A program made the translations under genes and the position numbers. From positions 1 to 64,000 of the forward strand of contig NZ_JACJPL010000015.1 of the NCBI RefSeq assembly GCF_014696065.1: DNA of 64,000 nt, in the 5' to 3' direction. The notes beneath the pieces are model-generated. The model was not told where the DNA came from and ran no database searches. It saw nothing but the letters and a program-made list of their open reading frames with translations. This DNA comes from Leptolyngbya sp. FACHB-261 (GTDB lineage: Bacteria > Cyanobacteriota > Cyanobacteriia > FACHB-261). Shown in pieces: positions 54,011 to 63,790 of this stretch (position 1 is its first letter; each line of letters begins with the position of its first letter).

Positions 54011-54973
54011 ATGACCCAAGAATTGGCGAAAGAATTAGCGATCTGTACACGCGGTCTTACCAAGCAATTTGACCGCCACATAGCCGTCAATGATCTGGAT
54101 TTGCAGATCGAAGTGGGGGAAGTTTACGGGCTGATTGGCCCCAATGGGGCAGGCAAAACGACCCTGATCCGGATGCTGGCGGCTGCCGAAGAACCGACCA
54201 CAGGTGAGATTTACATTCATGGCGAACGGCTGTCTCGCGAGCTGAATGCTCCCATTCTCAAACGTCGTCTGGGCTATCTGCCCGATGACTTTCCGCTCTA
54301 CGACGACTTAACGGTTTGGGATTATCTCGACTACTTCGCACGGCTCTATCAATTACAGGAACCACGCCGCAGCCGGCGCTTGAGTGAAGTTCTAGAACTC
54401 GTGAACTTGTCCAGCAAACGCAACAGTCCGATTGCGGCCCTATCCCGTGGCATGAAGCAACGGCTCAGTCTGGCCCGAACCATTATTCATGAGCCAATTG
54501 TGCTGCTGCTCGATGAGCCTGTCTCTGGCCTGGATCCGATCGCCCGGATGCAGTTTCGGGAAATCATCAAGGTGCTTCAAGAAGCCGGGATGACCATTCT
54601 GATCTCGTCGCACGTGCTGAGTGACTTGGCCGAACTGTGCACCTCGGTTGGCATTATGGAGCTGGGTTTTTTGGTTGAAAGCACTTCGTTGCGAAAACTC
54701 TACCAGCGTCTCAGCCGTCAGCAAATCGTGTTATCAACCTTGGGCGATCTCGATGCACTCAAGTCTGAATTGCGTAATCACGCTTCGATCAATGCAGTAG
54801 AAGTGCTGCCAGGGCAGCAGACGGTGCGAGCTCAATTTTCAGGAACCCCGGAAGAGAGTGCAGCGCTGCTTCGCAATCTAATCGAGGCAGGCATTCCGTT
54901 AACTGAGTTCCATTGTGTTCAAGAAGATTTGGAGACTATCTTTCTTAAATTGGGTCATCAACAAGTTTCCTAA
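54011..54973 (+). CDS. ABC transporter ATP-binding protein
   Basis: 320 residues. Walker A GPNGAGKTTLIRM, signature LSRGMKQRLSLAR and Walker B VLLLDEPVSGLDP in the first ~210 residues, then a ~90-residue C-terminal extension. Belongs to the ABC-2/NatA-CcmA-like exporter group. The substrate is unknown. Its partner permease follows 97 bp downstream. Confidence 0.9.
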   Translation: MTQELAKELAICTRGLTKQFDRHIAVNDLDLQIEVGEVYGLIGPNGAGKTTLIRMLAAAEEPTTGEIYIHGERLSRELNAPILKRRLGYLPDDFPLYDDLTVWDYLDYFARLYQLQEPRRSRRLSEVLELVNLSSKRNSPIAALSRGMKQRLSLARTIIHEPIVLLLDEPVSGLDPIARMQFREIIKVLQEAGMTILISSHVLSDLAELCTSVGIMELGFLVESTSLRKLYQRLSRQQIVLSTLGDLDALKSELRNHASINAVEVLPGQQTVRAQFSGTPEESAALLRNLIEAGIPLTEFHCVQEDLETIFLKLGHQQVS

Positions 54974-55070
54974 ATCCAAAGTTTTTCAAGTTTTCAATTG
55001 TTTCGAGTAAGGGCGTTTTCAACTAGGGGTTCTGGTCTTTCGTTCAAGTCCTTCTGATGGAGAATCTTTT

Positions 55071-56738
55071 GTGATTAGACTCGATTATTTAGGTGATTGG
55101 AATCCGCAACTCCTGCGCGAGCTCAAAGGCCGTCTAAAACCCCAGACTCTAATCGTCTCCGGGTCTGTGTCTGTGCTTAGCCAGATTCTAGTCCTTTTGA
55201 AATTCTACGCTGACCTTCCAAGTAATATCCCTAATGCTGGCACGCTCTACAGCCGTTACTGCACAGGTTACTACACGGGTGATCGCAATGACTACTACGC
55301 GCACTATACCGTGACTTGTTTACAGAATGCATCTGGCGATCTAATTATTAACTGGCAAGTGTGGTGGCTGGAGGTTTTCAAGGCCATCAGCTTAGTTCTG
55401 CCTTTTGTATTGCTAGTAGTTGGCGCTTATATTCTGATTAGTGATATTGCCAAAGAAGAACGTCGCGGCACCTTTAATTTTATTCGTTTAAGCCCAAGGG
55501 CTAGTCAGAACATTTTGCTTGGCAAACTATTGGGTACACCCATTCTGCTATATCTAGGAACTGCTCTAGTAGTTCCCTTGCATATATGGTCTGGCCTGAC
55601 AGGTGGGGCAACATTAGGCTCGATCTTAAGCTTCTACGCTACTCTCTTGGCTAGTTGCTGTTTGTTTTATAGCGCTTCCTTGCTCTATGCATTATTAGGT
55701 GGTCTTCAAGCCTGGCTAGGCGCTCTGCTCGTCTTCATCACGCTCTTTTTGTTTAAAAATGTAGAAGCCTCTTTAGGGTATGGCGCTCCCGGAGATTTGC
55801 AGTGGTTCTCAATTCCTATCGGTCGTAACTTGTCACTTGCCCAAGGCCTTTTGGTGCTTACCTGCGTTTTCTGGACTTATTGGATTTGGCAAGCACTGGA
55901 TCGGCGCTTTAATAACCCAGGAGCAACGCCCTTAAGCAAACAGCAGAGTTATTTACTAACTGCCTGTTTTGAGGTTCTGCTCATAGGATTCTTCTGGCAC
56001 AACTTAGACAAAGGCGCTTGGCAAGCTGAAGCACCATTCGGTAGCCGTCTTCTAGAGTCTCTTTTCTTTCTGTCCGTTTTCAATCTGTTGGCTTTCCTCG
56101 GACTCATTGCGGCGCTCTCACCACACCGTCAAACCCTTCAGGACTGGGCACGCTACCAGCATCAGAACAGGGCAACAGCCAATCATGTCGTCAAACGCAA
56201 TGGCAATACTGGTAACACCAGCAATCAACGCCTCATTCAAGATTTGCTATGGGGAGAAAGAAGCCCTGCCTTGGTTGCGATTGCAGTTAACACAGTGATT
56301 GCAGCAACTGTTCTTGTACCCTGGATTTTGCTGTGTCCTTCAGGGTCTCTACGTTTGCAAGCCCTGCTCAGTCTCGAGCTGGGTTGTGGCCTAATCCTGG
56401 TTTGCGCAGTGCTTGTTCAGCTTCTCCTACTTATGAAAACGCCAAAGCGCGTTTTGTGGGCTTTAGGAACCCTGGGCGCGGTCATTGTATTGCCCCCTAT
56501 AGTGCTGCTCATGCTGTCTCTCACTCCTAAGGAGGCAGCTGACCTATGGCTGCTCACAGCCTTTCCTGTGGTTGCCTTGAGTCAAGCCTCGGCCATGAGC
56601 ACTGGCTTCGCCCTCCTGGGTCAGTGGAGCGTGTTCGTGGCTCTTAGCTTGAGACTGCACCGACAACTCCGACAGGCCGGAGAGTCAGCAACTAAAGCTT
56701 TATTAGCAGGACGACCGGCTCTAGCACCTGAACCGTAA
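55071..56738 (+). CDS. ABC-2-type permease protein
   Basis: 555 residues from GTG 55071, with GGAG about 10 bp before. Roughly twelve hydrophobic segments in two blocks. The phrase SDIAKEERRGTFNFIRLSPRASQNILLGKLLGTP is typical of ABC-2 exporter membrane proteins. It probably works with the ATP-binding protein just upstream. The large periplasmic loop between the first two membrane segments (residues ~45-100, Tyr-rich) is unusual. Confidence 0.8.
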   Translation: MIRLDYLGDWNPQLLRELKGRLKPQTLIVSGSVSVLSQILVLLKFYADLPSNIPNAGTLYSRYCTGYYTGDRNDYYAHYTVTCLQNASGDLIINWQVWWLEVFKAISLVLPFVLLVVGAYILISDIAKEERRGTFNFIRLSPRASQNILLGKLLGTPILLYLGTALVVPLHIWSGLTGGATLGSILSFYATLLASCCLFYSASLLYALLGGLQAWLGALLVFITLFLFKNVEASLGYGAPGDLQWFSIPIGRNLSLAQGLLVLTCVFWTYWIWQALDRRFNNPGATPLSKQQSYLLTACFEVLLIGFFWHNLDKGAWQAEAPFGSRLLESLFFLSVFNLLAFLGLIAALSPHRQTLQDWARYQHQNRATANHVVKRNGNTGNTSNQRLIQDLLWGERSPALVAIAVNTVIAATVLVPWILLCPSGSLRLQALLSLELGCGLILVCAVLVQLLLLMKTPKRVLWALGTLGAVIVLPPIVLLMLSLTPKEAADLWLLTAFPVVALSQASAMSTGFALLGQWSVFVALSLRLHRQLRQAGESATKALLAGRPALAPEP

Positions 56739-56783
56739 TTTCTGGCTTACAAGACCGCAGACACGATCAGTAATACAAGCACA

Positions 56784-57674
56784 TCAGTCTTTGGACTTCT
56801 TGAGCGCCTTTGCCACCAGTTCTGGAATTTGGGAAGGGCGCTCTGCCACGGGAATACCCACAGCTTTGAATGCGGCAATCTTAGAATCAGCAGTACCGGT
56901 TCCTCCTGCGGTGATTGCCCCCGCATGGCCCATCCTTTTGCCTAGAGGTGCACTGCGGCCCGCAATATAAGCGATTACGGGCTTCTCAATCGTCTCGGAG
57001 ATATACTGCGCGGCTTCCTCTTCAGTGCTGCCGCCGATTTCACCCACCAGCACAATCACTTCAGTTGGCTCATCCTCATCTAGAGTTTGCAACCACTGTG
57101 GTAATGAAGAGCCAATGATCGTGTCGCCGCCAATACCTACCCCAATCGATTGACCCAGGCCAGCGCGGCTCAACTCGGAGGCGATCTCGTAAGTAAGGGT
57201 GCCACTGCGACTGATTAGCCCCACACAGCCGGGAGTGTAGATCGAGCCGGGATGGATGCCGATCAGAAGTTTTTGATGAGGCACAATCACCCCAGGACAG
57301 TTGGGTCCAATCACCAGGGTTTCTGTCGCCTCGGCTTTGCGGACCAAGCGCACCATATCCAACGGCGGGATACCTTCAGTGATGATCACAATCTGGCGAA
57401 TGCCAGACTCAATCGCTTCTAGAGCAGCATCAACCGCATAGTAGGCAGGCACAAAAATCACGCTGGTGTCGATGTTGCCTACTGCTTCTTGAGCTTGTTC
57501 GACTAAGTCAAAAACAGGAATCCCACTAAACTCTTGCCCACCTCGCCCTGGTGTCACTCCGGCCACGATTGGAGTTCCATAGGCCAGCATGAGCTGGGTA
57601 TGGGTTGCCCCCATCCGCCCAGTCATACCTTGAACGAGAATGCGGCTCTTGGCGCTAAAGTTAATGTCTTTCAT
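56784..57674 (-). CDS. sucD: Succinyl-CoA synthetase alpha subunit
   Basis: 296 residues. CoA-binding Rossmann domain (LVQGMTGRMGATHTQLM, GVTPGRGGQE), then GPNCPGVIVPH, and the phosphorylated His in KRMGHAGAI near the end. With SucC it makes ATP (or GTP) and succinate from succinyl-CoA in the TCA cycle. 25 bp downstream of sucC on the same strand. Confidence 0.93.
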   Translation of the reverse strand: MKDINFSAKSRILVQGMTGRMGATHTQLMLAYGTPIVAGVTPGRGGQEFSGIPVFDLVEQAQEAVGNIDTSVIFVPAYYAVDAALEAIESGIRQIVIITEGIPPLDMVRLVRKAEATETLVIGPNCPGVIVPHQKLLIGIHPGSIYTPGCVGLISRSGTLTYEIASELSRAGLGQSIGVGIGGDTIIGSSLPQWLQTLDEDEPTEVIVLVGEIGGSTEEEAAQYISETIEKPVIAYIAGRSAPLGKRMGHAGAITAGGTGTADSKIAAFKAVGIPVAERPSQIPELVAKALKKSKD

Positions 57675-57699
57675 AGGGGTTTATAAGCTAGCGCAAGCA

Positions 57700-58842
57700 T
57701 CACTTCTTCAAGGGGCGGGCTGAGGCAGTTGCGGCCACGGCTATGTCTACCGCCTCATCTAGAGTTTCTAGCAAGGGTAGTCCCGATGCCGCCATGCGCT
57801 CCCGCGCTTTATCCATGTCGTTACCCTGGAGGCGCACGATCAATTGCGGTGCGTCTTTCACCTGCTCGCGCATCAGCCGACTACGATAAGCTTCTACCGC
57901 TGCGGCTACTTCATCACAAGAGGTAATACCTCCCAAAATATTGACCAGCAGTACCCGCACATTTTTGTCTTGAGCCACCAGTTCCAGGCCCCGTTCAATG
58001 CGCTCACGGCCAGCACCACCGCCAACGTCCAAGAAGTTGGCGGGTTTGCCGCCTTGCAGATTGATTAGATCCATCGTGGCCATCGTGAGACCAGCACCAT
58101 TGCAGAGCACCCCCACATTGCCGTTCAGGGTAACCAGTTGTAAGCCCAGAGATCGGGCTTCATCTTCACGGTCTCCTGCACGGGCTGCAGGTTTAAGACA
58201 AAGCAAATCGGGATGGCGGTTGAGAGCATCATCGTTGACGCTAACTTTGCCATCCAAGGCCATGATCTGACCGCTTTCGCTGACACCCAAAGGATTAATC
58301 TCGATCAGATCCAGGTCTTCGCTGGCAAAAAGACCATACATTTTCTCTAAAATCAGGCTCACCGACTGAATCTGGTCGCCAGTTAAGCCCATGCGCAACG
58401 CCAGCCGTCGAGCGTAGAAGGAGGAAAACTCATCCTCCACGACTACTTGCTGAATTTGATCTGAAAGAGATTCGATTTCAATTCCGCCGGCCTGCGAGCC
58501 CAGCAGCACCGGCCGCCGCACCTGACGGTCTAGCATCACTGCCAGATAGAACTCCTGCCGGGCGGCAAATTTGGCTTCTGCCAGCAAAACATCTGGGTAT
58601 TCCCCATTAATTGGCAAACCAAATATTGTTTGGGCAGCAGCTACAGCATCAATCGTATTTTCAACAAATTTGATCCCTCCGGCTTTGCCCCGACCGCCAG
58701 AGCGGACTTGAGACTTCAGCACAACTGGATAGGGTACCTTGAGCCCTTTTAAATCTTCAGGACGGTCAATTCGTTGGGAGAGCAATACCGGAATGCCGGC
58801 CTCCCGAAATAGCAGCTTCGCCTGGTATTCCAGTAAATCCAT
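57700..58842 (-). CDS. sucC: Succinyl-CoA synthetase beta subunit
   Basis: 380 residues. ATP-grasp domain (LLSQRIDRPEDLKGLKVPYPVVLKSQV, GGRGKAGGIKF), LIEINPLGVSESGQIMALDGK, then the CoA-ligase domain (GNVGVLCNGAGLTMATMD). Pairs with SucD. First gene of sucCD. Length and order are standard. Confidence 0.94.
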   Translation of the reverse strand: MDLLEYQAKLLFREAGIPVLLSQRIDRPEDLKGLKVPYPVVLKSQVRSGGRGKAGGIKFVENTIDAVAAAQTIFGLPINGEYPDVLLAEAKFAARQEFYLAVMLDRQVRRPVLLGSQAGGIEIESLSDQIQQVVVEDEFSSFYARRLALRMGLTGDQIQSVSLILEKMYGLFASEDLDLIEINPLGVSESGQIMALDGKVSVNDDALNRHPDLLCLKPAARAGDREDEARSLGLQLVTLNGNVGVLCNGAGLTMATMDLINLQGGKPANFLDVGGGAGRERIERGLELVAQDKNVRVLLVNILGGITSCDEVAAAVEAYRSRLMREQVKDAPQLIVRLQGNDMDKARERMAASGLPLLETLDEAVDIAVAATASARPLKK

Positions 58843-59166
58843 GATTGTTAACGATGACGAATTCGAGGCTGCGTCTTAACCAGTGATTACCATTACAAAC
58901 TGTTGTAATTTCCACCTTGGAGACTGCTTCACTTTACCAGAGTGACCTTCTTCACCCGCAAAATTGCGGTCGTCTCTACAGGAACACTATGTAATCTTGT
59001 CTAGAAGGTTCCGACAGATCGAGATACGTTCAGTAGAATGTAGGGCAGACTGAAAGCTGTCAGTGTGCTGGCAAGCATCCCCCAGCTCCCAAGGCAAATG
59101 AGCAGGGTCAGGCGAGTAGGGTAACTTTCACCAGACGACTTCAAATAGATAAATGGATAGGGCAGC
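58843..59166. other. Divergent intergenic region between sucC and a response regulator gene
   Basis: About 324 bp, promoters in both directions. No gene. A small inverted motif GACTGAAAGCTGTCAGT occurs near 59049-59065. Confidence 0.4.
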
Positions 59167-59814
59167 ATGAAGGACACCAGCTCAGGCGATCACAGGCAGC
59201 TTCTGCTGATCGATGATGACCCGAATTTGATTCTGCTGGTCAAGGACTATCTTGAATTTCGCGGATACGAAGTCATCACGGCTGGCAATGGGCGCGAGGC
59301 GCTTGAGGTACTAGAGCGTAATTTGCCAGATATGATCATCTGCGACATCATGATGCCGGAAATGGACGGCTACGCTTTTGTTCAAAAGGTACGGGGCGAC
59401 TCCCGCACTAATTGGATTCCAGTCTTGTTTCTGTCTGCAAAGGGTCAGAGCGCAGACCGGGTTAAAGGGCTCAACACTGGAGCCGATGTCTACATGGTCA
59501 AGCCCTTCGAACCCGAAGAGTTAGTCGCTCAAGTCGAGTCCTCACTTAAGGCCGCCTCACGCTTAATTCAGCACAATACACGCACGGGTGATGGTCAGCC
59601 GAAGATTCAGGTCGCCTTTGACGTTGAACTCACACCGACGGAACTTAAGGTAATTCAGTTTGTGGCTCGAGGGATGGCAAACCGCGAGATCGCGGAGGAG
59701 CTCAACGTTAGTCAACGTACGATTGAGAGCCACGTCAGCAACATGTTAGGCAAGACTGGCCTACACAACCGTACAGAATTGGCTCGTTGGGCGATTGAGA
59801 GCGGGATGGCCTAA
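59167..59814 (+). CDS. LuxR/NarL-type response regulator
   Basis: 215 residues. Receiver domain: LLIDDDPNLILLVKDYL with the acidic pair, ICDIMMPEMDGYAF with the phospho-Asp, LSAKGQSADRVKGLNTGADVY and MVKPF. Effector: ELTPTELKVIQFVARGMANREIAEELNVSQRTIESHVSNMLGK, a typical LuxR helix-turn-helix. The receiver resembles the plastid/cyanobacterial Ycf29 group, but I am not sure. No cognate kinase is adjacent. Confidence 0.88.
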   Translation: MKDTSSGDHRQLLLIDDDPNLILLVKDYLEFRGYEVITAGNGREALEVLERNLPDMIICDIMMPEMDGYAFVQKVRGDSRTNWIPVLFLSAKGQSADRVKGLNTGADVYMVKPFEPEELVAQVESSLKAASRLIQHNTRTGDGQPKIQVAFDVELTPTELKVIQFVARGMANREIAEELNVSQRTIESHVSNMLGKTGLHNRTELARWAIESGMA

Positions 59815-60063
59815 ACCAGAGCCAAACCAGGCTCAAGCTTAGTTATGGGCTAAAGATTGAGGGTTGAGCGAGCTGGCAGCGTAGGACTGCCCAGCTCAAA
59901 TAGTTTTACAAATTAATGGGAAAAGCAGTTTACCGACGAACCAGGCCTCTCAAATGATTCAGAGACGACTGCTGAGACAAGGGGACGGTACTTTTAGCTC
60001 AGGAACCTTCACAGACAGCTGAAGTCTTGAGCAAAGTAATCAAAGAGCAGGGGACAAACAAGC

Positions 60064-60348
60064 CTAACGTTTCGCCTCCCGCTTGCGCATGCGCTCCTGC
60101 AACCGGGCATCCGCTCGTTGCTCTAGCCGAAACAACCAAATCATCAAGGCCACGACACCAGTCTGCAAGGCAAAGCTAGGCAGGCTACTCTCCAACTCAC
60201 GTCCAGCTAAAAGTTTCACCCCAAACACCAGCGCCCCGATCAGACCGGAAGCGGCACAGGCTCCATAAACCAACTTACGCAGCCCCCGATAGGGCGCTGC
60301 CACTTCAGCTCTGAGTCGAGTTCGGTCTTCTGGAGAAAGGTCAGCCAT
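60064..60348 (-). CDS. DUF3493 family membrane protein
   Basis: 94 residues. Two membrane segments (YGACAASGLIGALVFGVKLLAG and FALQTGVVALMIWLF) with the LRAEVAAPYRGLRKLVYG motif of DUF3493, followed by a Lys/Arg-rich tail. The family is found in cyanobacteria and chloroplasts; function not known to me. It follows the gene at 60357 with an 8-bp gap, so the two are a likely operon. Confidence 0.82.
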   Translation of the reverse strand: MADLSPEDRTRLRAEVAAPYRGLRKLVYGACAASGLIGALVFGVKLLAGRELESSLPSFALQTGVVALMIWLFRLEQRADARLQERMRKREAKR

Positions 60349-60356
60349 GAGCTAGA

Positions 60357-60698
60357 TTAACCAGTGATGCTCTCCAGAAGTTGCCAAGTTTGGTTTTGGC
60401 TAACAGCTTGGTTGACCTGGTCAAACATCTGATAGCAGTGGTTGTTGCGCTGGAGCGGTAGCTCCTCGTTCTTGGCAACACAGGTGAGGCGAATCTTGGA
60501 CTCCGGAGTCTGGTCGATCAAGACTTCGATGGTCACTAGTTTCGCAAAGGGAACTCCCCCTGGAATTTCACGCGCCATTAAATAGTCTTGGGTGTCGTAG
60601 ATGATATCGAGGTTACAGGAGGATAGCGTATCCACCAGGGTTTGGCGGAAGCGATCTGGAGGGACTGCAACGGTAAAGTACTGGGTGTAGCGAGCCAT
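60357..60698 (-). CDS. Conserved cyanobacterial hypothetical protein
   Basis: 113 residues, soluble. YFTVAVPPDRFRQTLVDTLSSCNLDIIYDTQDYLMAREI, then VTIEVLIDQT and a VKC-like Cys. I recognise it only as a small conserved cyanobacterial family. First of a two-gene unit with the DUF3493 gene; the tmk gene reads away on the other strand. Confidence 0.72.
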   Translation of the reverse strand: MARYTQYFTVAVPPDRFRQTLVDTLSSCNLDIIYDTQDYLMAREIPGGVPFAKLVTIEVLIDQTPESKIRLTCVAKNEELPLQRNNHCYQMFDQVNQAVSQNQTWQLLESITG

Positions 60699-60951
60699 AG
60701 CGCAGTGCAGACGGAGTGAAAAGGAGCGCGGTCGTCAGGAAAATGTTACAGCACTTACACAGATTCTAAAGGCGTAACCCTGGAATGCAATCTGAGGCAG
60801 TGCCCTCTTCCAGAAGGAGACGTAGACTCTCGATGTGTGGTGCCAGTGGCGAAACTTATTGGAGACCTCAATTGCCTCCGTTTCTTCCCCACTGTACTAT
60901 GCGCTTCTGGACCCTTAGCCATCCGGAGACTTATCGCAGAAGGTTTTGAGA

Positions 60952-61575
60952 ATGGGTGGAAAGCTAATCACATTCGAGGGCGTGGAAGGGGCAGGCAAAA
61001 CCACTCAGTTAGAACGACTCCAAACCTGGCTAGTAGCAGAAGGTTACAAGGTCCAAGTGACGCGGGAACCAGGGGGGACAGCCCTGGGGGTTCAGATCCG
61101 CTCCTTGCTGCTGCATAGCGATACGGTCTCTGAACGAGCAGAGTTGCTGCTGTATGCCGCCGATCGAGCTCACCATGTAGACACTGTGCTACGTCCTGCA
61201 TTACAAGCGGAATATATAGTGCTCTGCGATCGCTACACTGACTCCACCCTGGCCTACCAGGGCTACGGTCGGGGCTTACCCCACGACCTAATTGCCACGA
61301 TCAACCAAATTGCCACCGCAGGTCTGCAACCTGATTTGACACTCTGGCTTGATCTAGACGCCGCCCACGGGCTTAGCCGCATTCAGCAGCGACAGAGCCA
61401 AGCCGATCGGCTAGAGCGCGCTGCCTTGAGCTTTCATACTTCAGTGCAGCAGGGTTTTACAGCCCTGGCTCGAACTTATCCGGAACGCATCGTGCGTGTC
61501 GATGCCAGCCAGTCACCAGAGCAAGTTCAGCAGGCAGTGCAGACCGCTCTACAAGAACGTCTGGGCCTATGGTGA
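60952..61575 (+). CDS. tmk: Thymidylate kinase
   Basis: 207 residues from ATG 60952. P-loop FEGVEGAGKTTQ, DRY motif CDRYTDSTLAYQG, and a LID with RQSQADRLE. Phosphorylates dTMP to dTDP. The TGA stop overlaps the ATG of holB (61569-61575), a coupling found in many bacteria. Confidence 0.96.
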   Translation: MGGKLITFEGVEGAGKTTQLERLQTWLVAEGYKVQVTREPGGTALGVQIRSLLLHSDTVSERAELLLYAADRAHHVDTVLRPALQAEYIVLCDRYTDSTLAYQGYGRGLPHDLIATINQIATAGLQPDLTLWLDLDAAHGLSRIQQRQSQADRLERAALSFHTSVQQGFTALARTYPERIVRVDASQSPEQVQQAVQTALQERLGLW

Positions 61576-62555
61576 GCTTTAGCAATGCTCTATTTAGCCC
61601 GGTTGTGGGCCAGACTGCGGCAATTAGTATCTTGGCGGCTGCCTTACGACAGCAACGCATCGCTCCAGCCTACCTGTTCGCTGGACCGGAGGGAGTTGGA
61701 CGAGCTGAGGCAGCTCGCTGTTTCATTGCAGGCTTAGTCTCACCGCCTGATTTGCAACCGAGCCAGCAGTTAGAGCTAGTGGCACGACTACGCCAGGGAA
61801 ACCATCCGGACGTGCTCTGGGTACAGCCAACCTATCAGCACCAAGGCAAGCTCCTCAGCGCTGCCGAGGCAGAAGCCAGCGGTCTCAAACGACGAGCCCC
61901 GCCGCAAATTCGTCTAGAACAAGTGCGCGAAGTCGGTCGCTTTGTCAGCCACCCCCCCCTAGAAAGCACTCATTCAGTGGTGGTTTTAGAGGGAGCAGAG
62001 ACTATGGCTGAGGCGGCAGCCAATGCGCTGCTGAAAACTCTAGAGGAGCCCGGTCAGGCGACGCTGATCCTACTCGCTCCTAGCACAGAAGCCTTACTAC
62101 CAACTCTGGTGTCTCGGTGTGCTCGCGTGCCTTTTCACCGACTGTCTACTCAGGATATGGCCTTGGTGCTAGAGCGCTGTGGACATGCCGCCATTCTGGA
62201 GCAGCCTGAGGTCCTGTTGATGGCTCAGGGTAGCCCTGGGGCCGCCATTGAAAGCGCTCAACAGCTCACTCAAATTCCTACAGCAATCCTGCAACTTTGC
62301 GAACTATTACCAGCAACGCCTCGCGAAGCGCTGACTCTCGCCAAGCAAATCAGCAGCCTGGAGCCTGAGGTGCAGTTATGGTTAGCCAGTTATCTGCAAC
62401 AGCGCTATTGGCGCATCTCGACCCGCCCTGATCTGGGCTTTCTCAAGACTTTAGAGGAAGTACGTAGCCAACTGGTCAGCTATGTCCAGCCTCGCCTGGT
62501 GTGGGAAGTCACGCTTCTGCAAGCTGTAGCAGTGGATCCGGCAGGTCACTGCTAA
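61569..62555 (+). CDS. holB: DNA polymerase III delta' subunit
   Basis: 328 residues. AAA+ clamp-loader fold. The P-loop-like segment is AGPEGVGRAEAAR, with Arg for the catalytic Lys and no Ser/Thr, as expected for non-ATPase delta'. LKTLEEPGQATLILLAPSTEALLPTLVSRC is the sensor-1/SRC region. No zinc-binding Cys set is visible. Starts within the tmk stop. Confidence 0.9.
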   Translation: MVSFSNALFSPVVGQTAAISILAAALRQQRIAPAYLFAGPEGVGRAEAARCFIAGLVSPPDLQPSQQLELVARLRQGNHPDVLWVQPTYQHQGKLLSAAEAEASGLKRRAPPQIRLEQVREVGRFVSHPPLESTHSVVVLEGAETMAEAAANALLKTLEEPGQATLILLAPSTEALLPTLVSRCARVPFHRLSTQDMALVLERCGHAAILEQPEVLLMAQGSPGAAIESAQQLTQIPTAILQLCELLPATPREALTLAKQISSLEPEVQLWLASYLQQRYWRISTRPDLGFLKTLEEVRSQLVSYVQPRLVWEVTLLQAVAVDPAGHC

Positions 62556-62575
62556 CGCCACGCGCAACTTACCTT

Positions 62576-62603
62576 TATTACAGGTGGGCTATTACAGGTG
62601 GGC
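62576..62603. repeat. 14-bp tandem duplication at the end of the HEAT-repeat gene
   Basis: TATTACAGGTGGGC occurs twice in direct contact (62576-62589, 62590-62603). It duplicates the last codons and TAA stop of the minus-strand gene, the second stop lying 14 bp downstream. Confidence 0.9.
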
Positions 62604-63248
62604 CTTCGCCTCGCGGGAGACCAGTTCCGATTCATCGTTTTGCATTTGTTGCAGCACGCTTAGCGCTTCCGGACCGCCTAAGCGCCCGAGTGCCTGCACA
62701 ACTCGATAACGCATTTGCCAATCTGGATCTTGGGCAAAAGGCACTAGCAGGGGCACGGCTTCAGGGTTGCCAAGTTCTCCCAAAGCGCCAACTGCGGCGG
62801 TACGCACTAAGTCAGTGTCCGAAGCTAGAGCTTTAGTGAGTAGGTGGATTGCTTTTGGATCTCCCAATTCACCCAAAGCAGCAATCAAGCTCACCTGGAC
62901 CAGCCACTCGTTTTCCCGCTCGTAGACCTGGCATAACTCGTCCAGAACCTCTGGCTGCTTGAGCGCGCCTAAGCAGTCAGCAGCAGCAGCGCGAACATCA
63001 GCCTCTGGATCATTGAGCAGACGGTCGCGTAGGAGTTCGAGAGCCCGTGGCAAATCTTGCGGGCCCAAAGTATCCATTTGGCTCAAGGCGGCATAGCGCA
63101 CCCGAGTATTTGTGTCCTGGCTAGCCGTGTAAGCCAGCTCGAAGGCAGGAGCTAACTCTAGCTGGCGTATTTGGTTGACTGCCCGCAGGCGGTCTCCATA
63201 ATCTTCAGAGCTGAGTAGCTCGCGTACAGACTCCGGCGTAATGGTCAT
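62592..63248 (-). CDS. HEAT-repeat protein
   Basis: 218 residues from ATG 63248. About six HEAT/PBS-lyase repeats of ~30 residues (VRAAAADCLGALKQPEVLDELCQ, VQVSLIAALGELGDPKAIHLL and others). Phycobilin lyases (CpcE/F type) and NblB share this fold; no catalytic residue set can be checked by eye, so a binding role is also possible. Stop lies at a 14-bp tandem duplication. Confidence 0.88.
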   Translation of the reverse strand: MTITPESVRELLSSEDYGDRLRAVNQIRQLELAPAFELAYTASQDTNTRVRYAALSQMDTLGPQDLPRALELLRDRLLNDPEADVRAAAADCLGALKQPEVLDELCQVYERENEWLVQVSLIAALGELGDPKAIHLLTKALASDTDLVRTAAVGALGELGNPEAVPLLVPFAQDPDWQMRYRVVQALGRLGGPEALSVLQQMQNDESELVSREAKAHL

Positions 63249-63331
63249 AGGTTGAGATGCAACAAGAATAAGGTCAGGCAACAAGCCTAGAAAGGGGCAT
63301 CAGGTCAGTTTTTTAGGGGTGTTTAGGGGCT

Positions 63332-63790
63332 CTACTCAGCAGCCATGGCTCGCACAATGTCACCGCGAGTCACGATGCCGATTACCCGATCAGCACTGTC
63401 TACTACGGGCAAGCGGTTGATCTTGCGGTCAGCCATCACTCGTGCAGCTTCCCGTAAACTGGCTGCAGCAGTGATCGTGATCGGTTTACGAGTCATGACC
63501 TCGCCGACAGTTTGCCCCAAAGCCTTTTGTAGGTCTCGCTCATAGCGATTGGGGCTTTCGAGGTAGATCACACTGTCTAGAAACAGAATATAGGCTGGCG
63601 GTACCGCTCCAGCTTCCTGCCGCATTAAATCTGTTTCTGACAGCACCCCCACTAACTTGCCATCTTCAGCCACAACAGGAAAGCCACTAATCCGACGTTC
63701 TGCCAGGATTTGAATGGCTTCCTTCAAAGGGGTTTCAGGCCGCACCACAACCAGGTCTCGGGTCATGATGTCAGCAACTGTTTTGGTCAT
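63332..63790 (-). CDS. CBS-domain pair protein
   Basis: 152 residues from ATG 63790. Two CBS domains (VADIMTRDLVVVRPE, RRISGFPVVAEDGKLVGVLSETD; then VGEVMTRKPITITAAA, RKINRLPVVDSADRVIGIVTRGD). Adenosine-ligand-binding regulatory modules. Such stand-alone pairs are common in cyanobacteria; target unknown. Confidence 0.92.
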   Translation of the reverse strand: MTKTVADIMTRDLVVVRPETPLKEAIQILAERRISGFPVVAEDGKLVGVLSETDLMRQEAGAVPPAYILFLDSVIYLESPNRYERDLQKALGQTVGEVMTRKPITITAAASLREAARVMADRKINRLPVVDSADRVIGIVTRGDIVRAMAAE

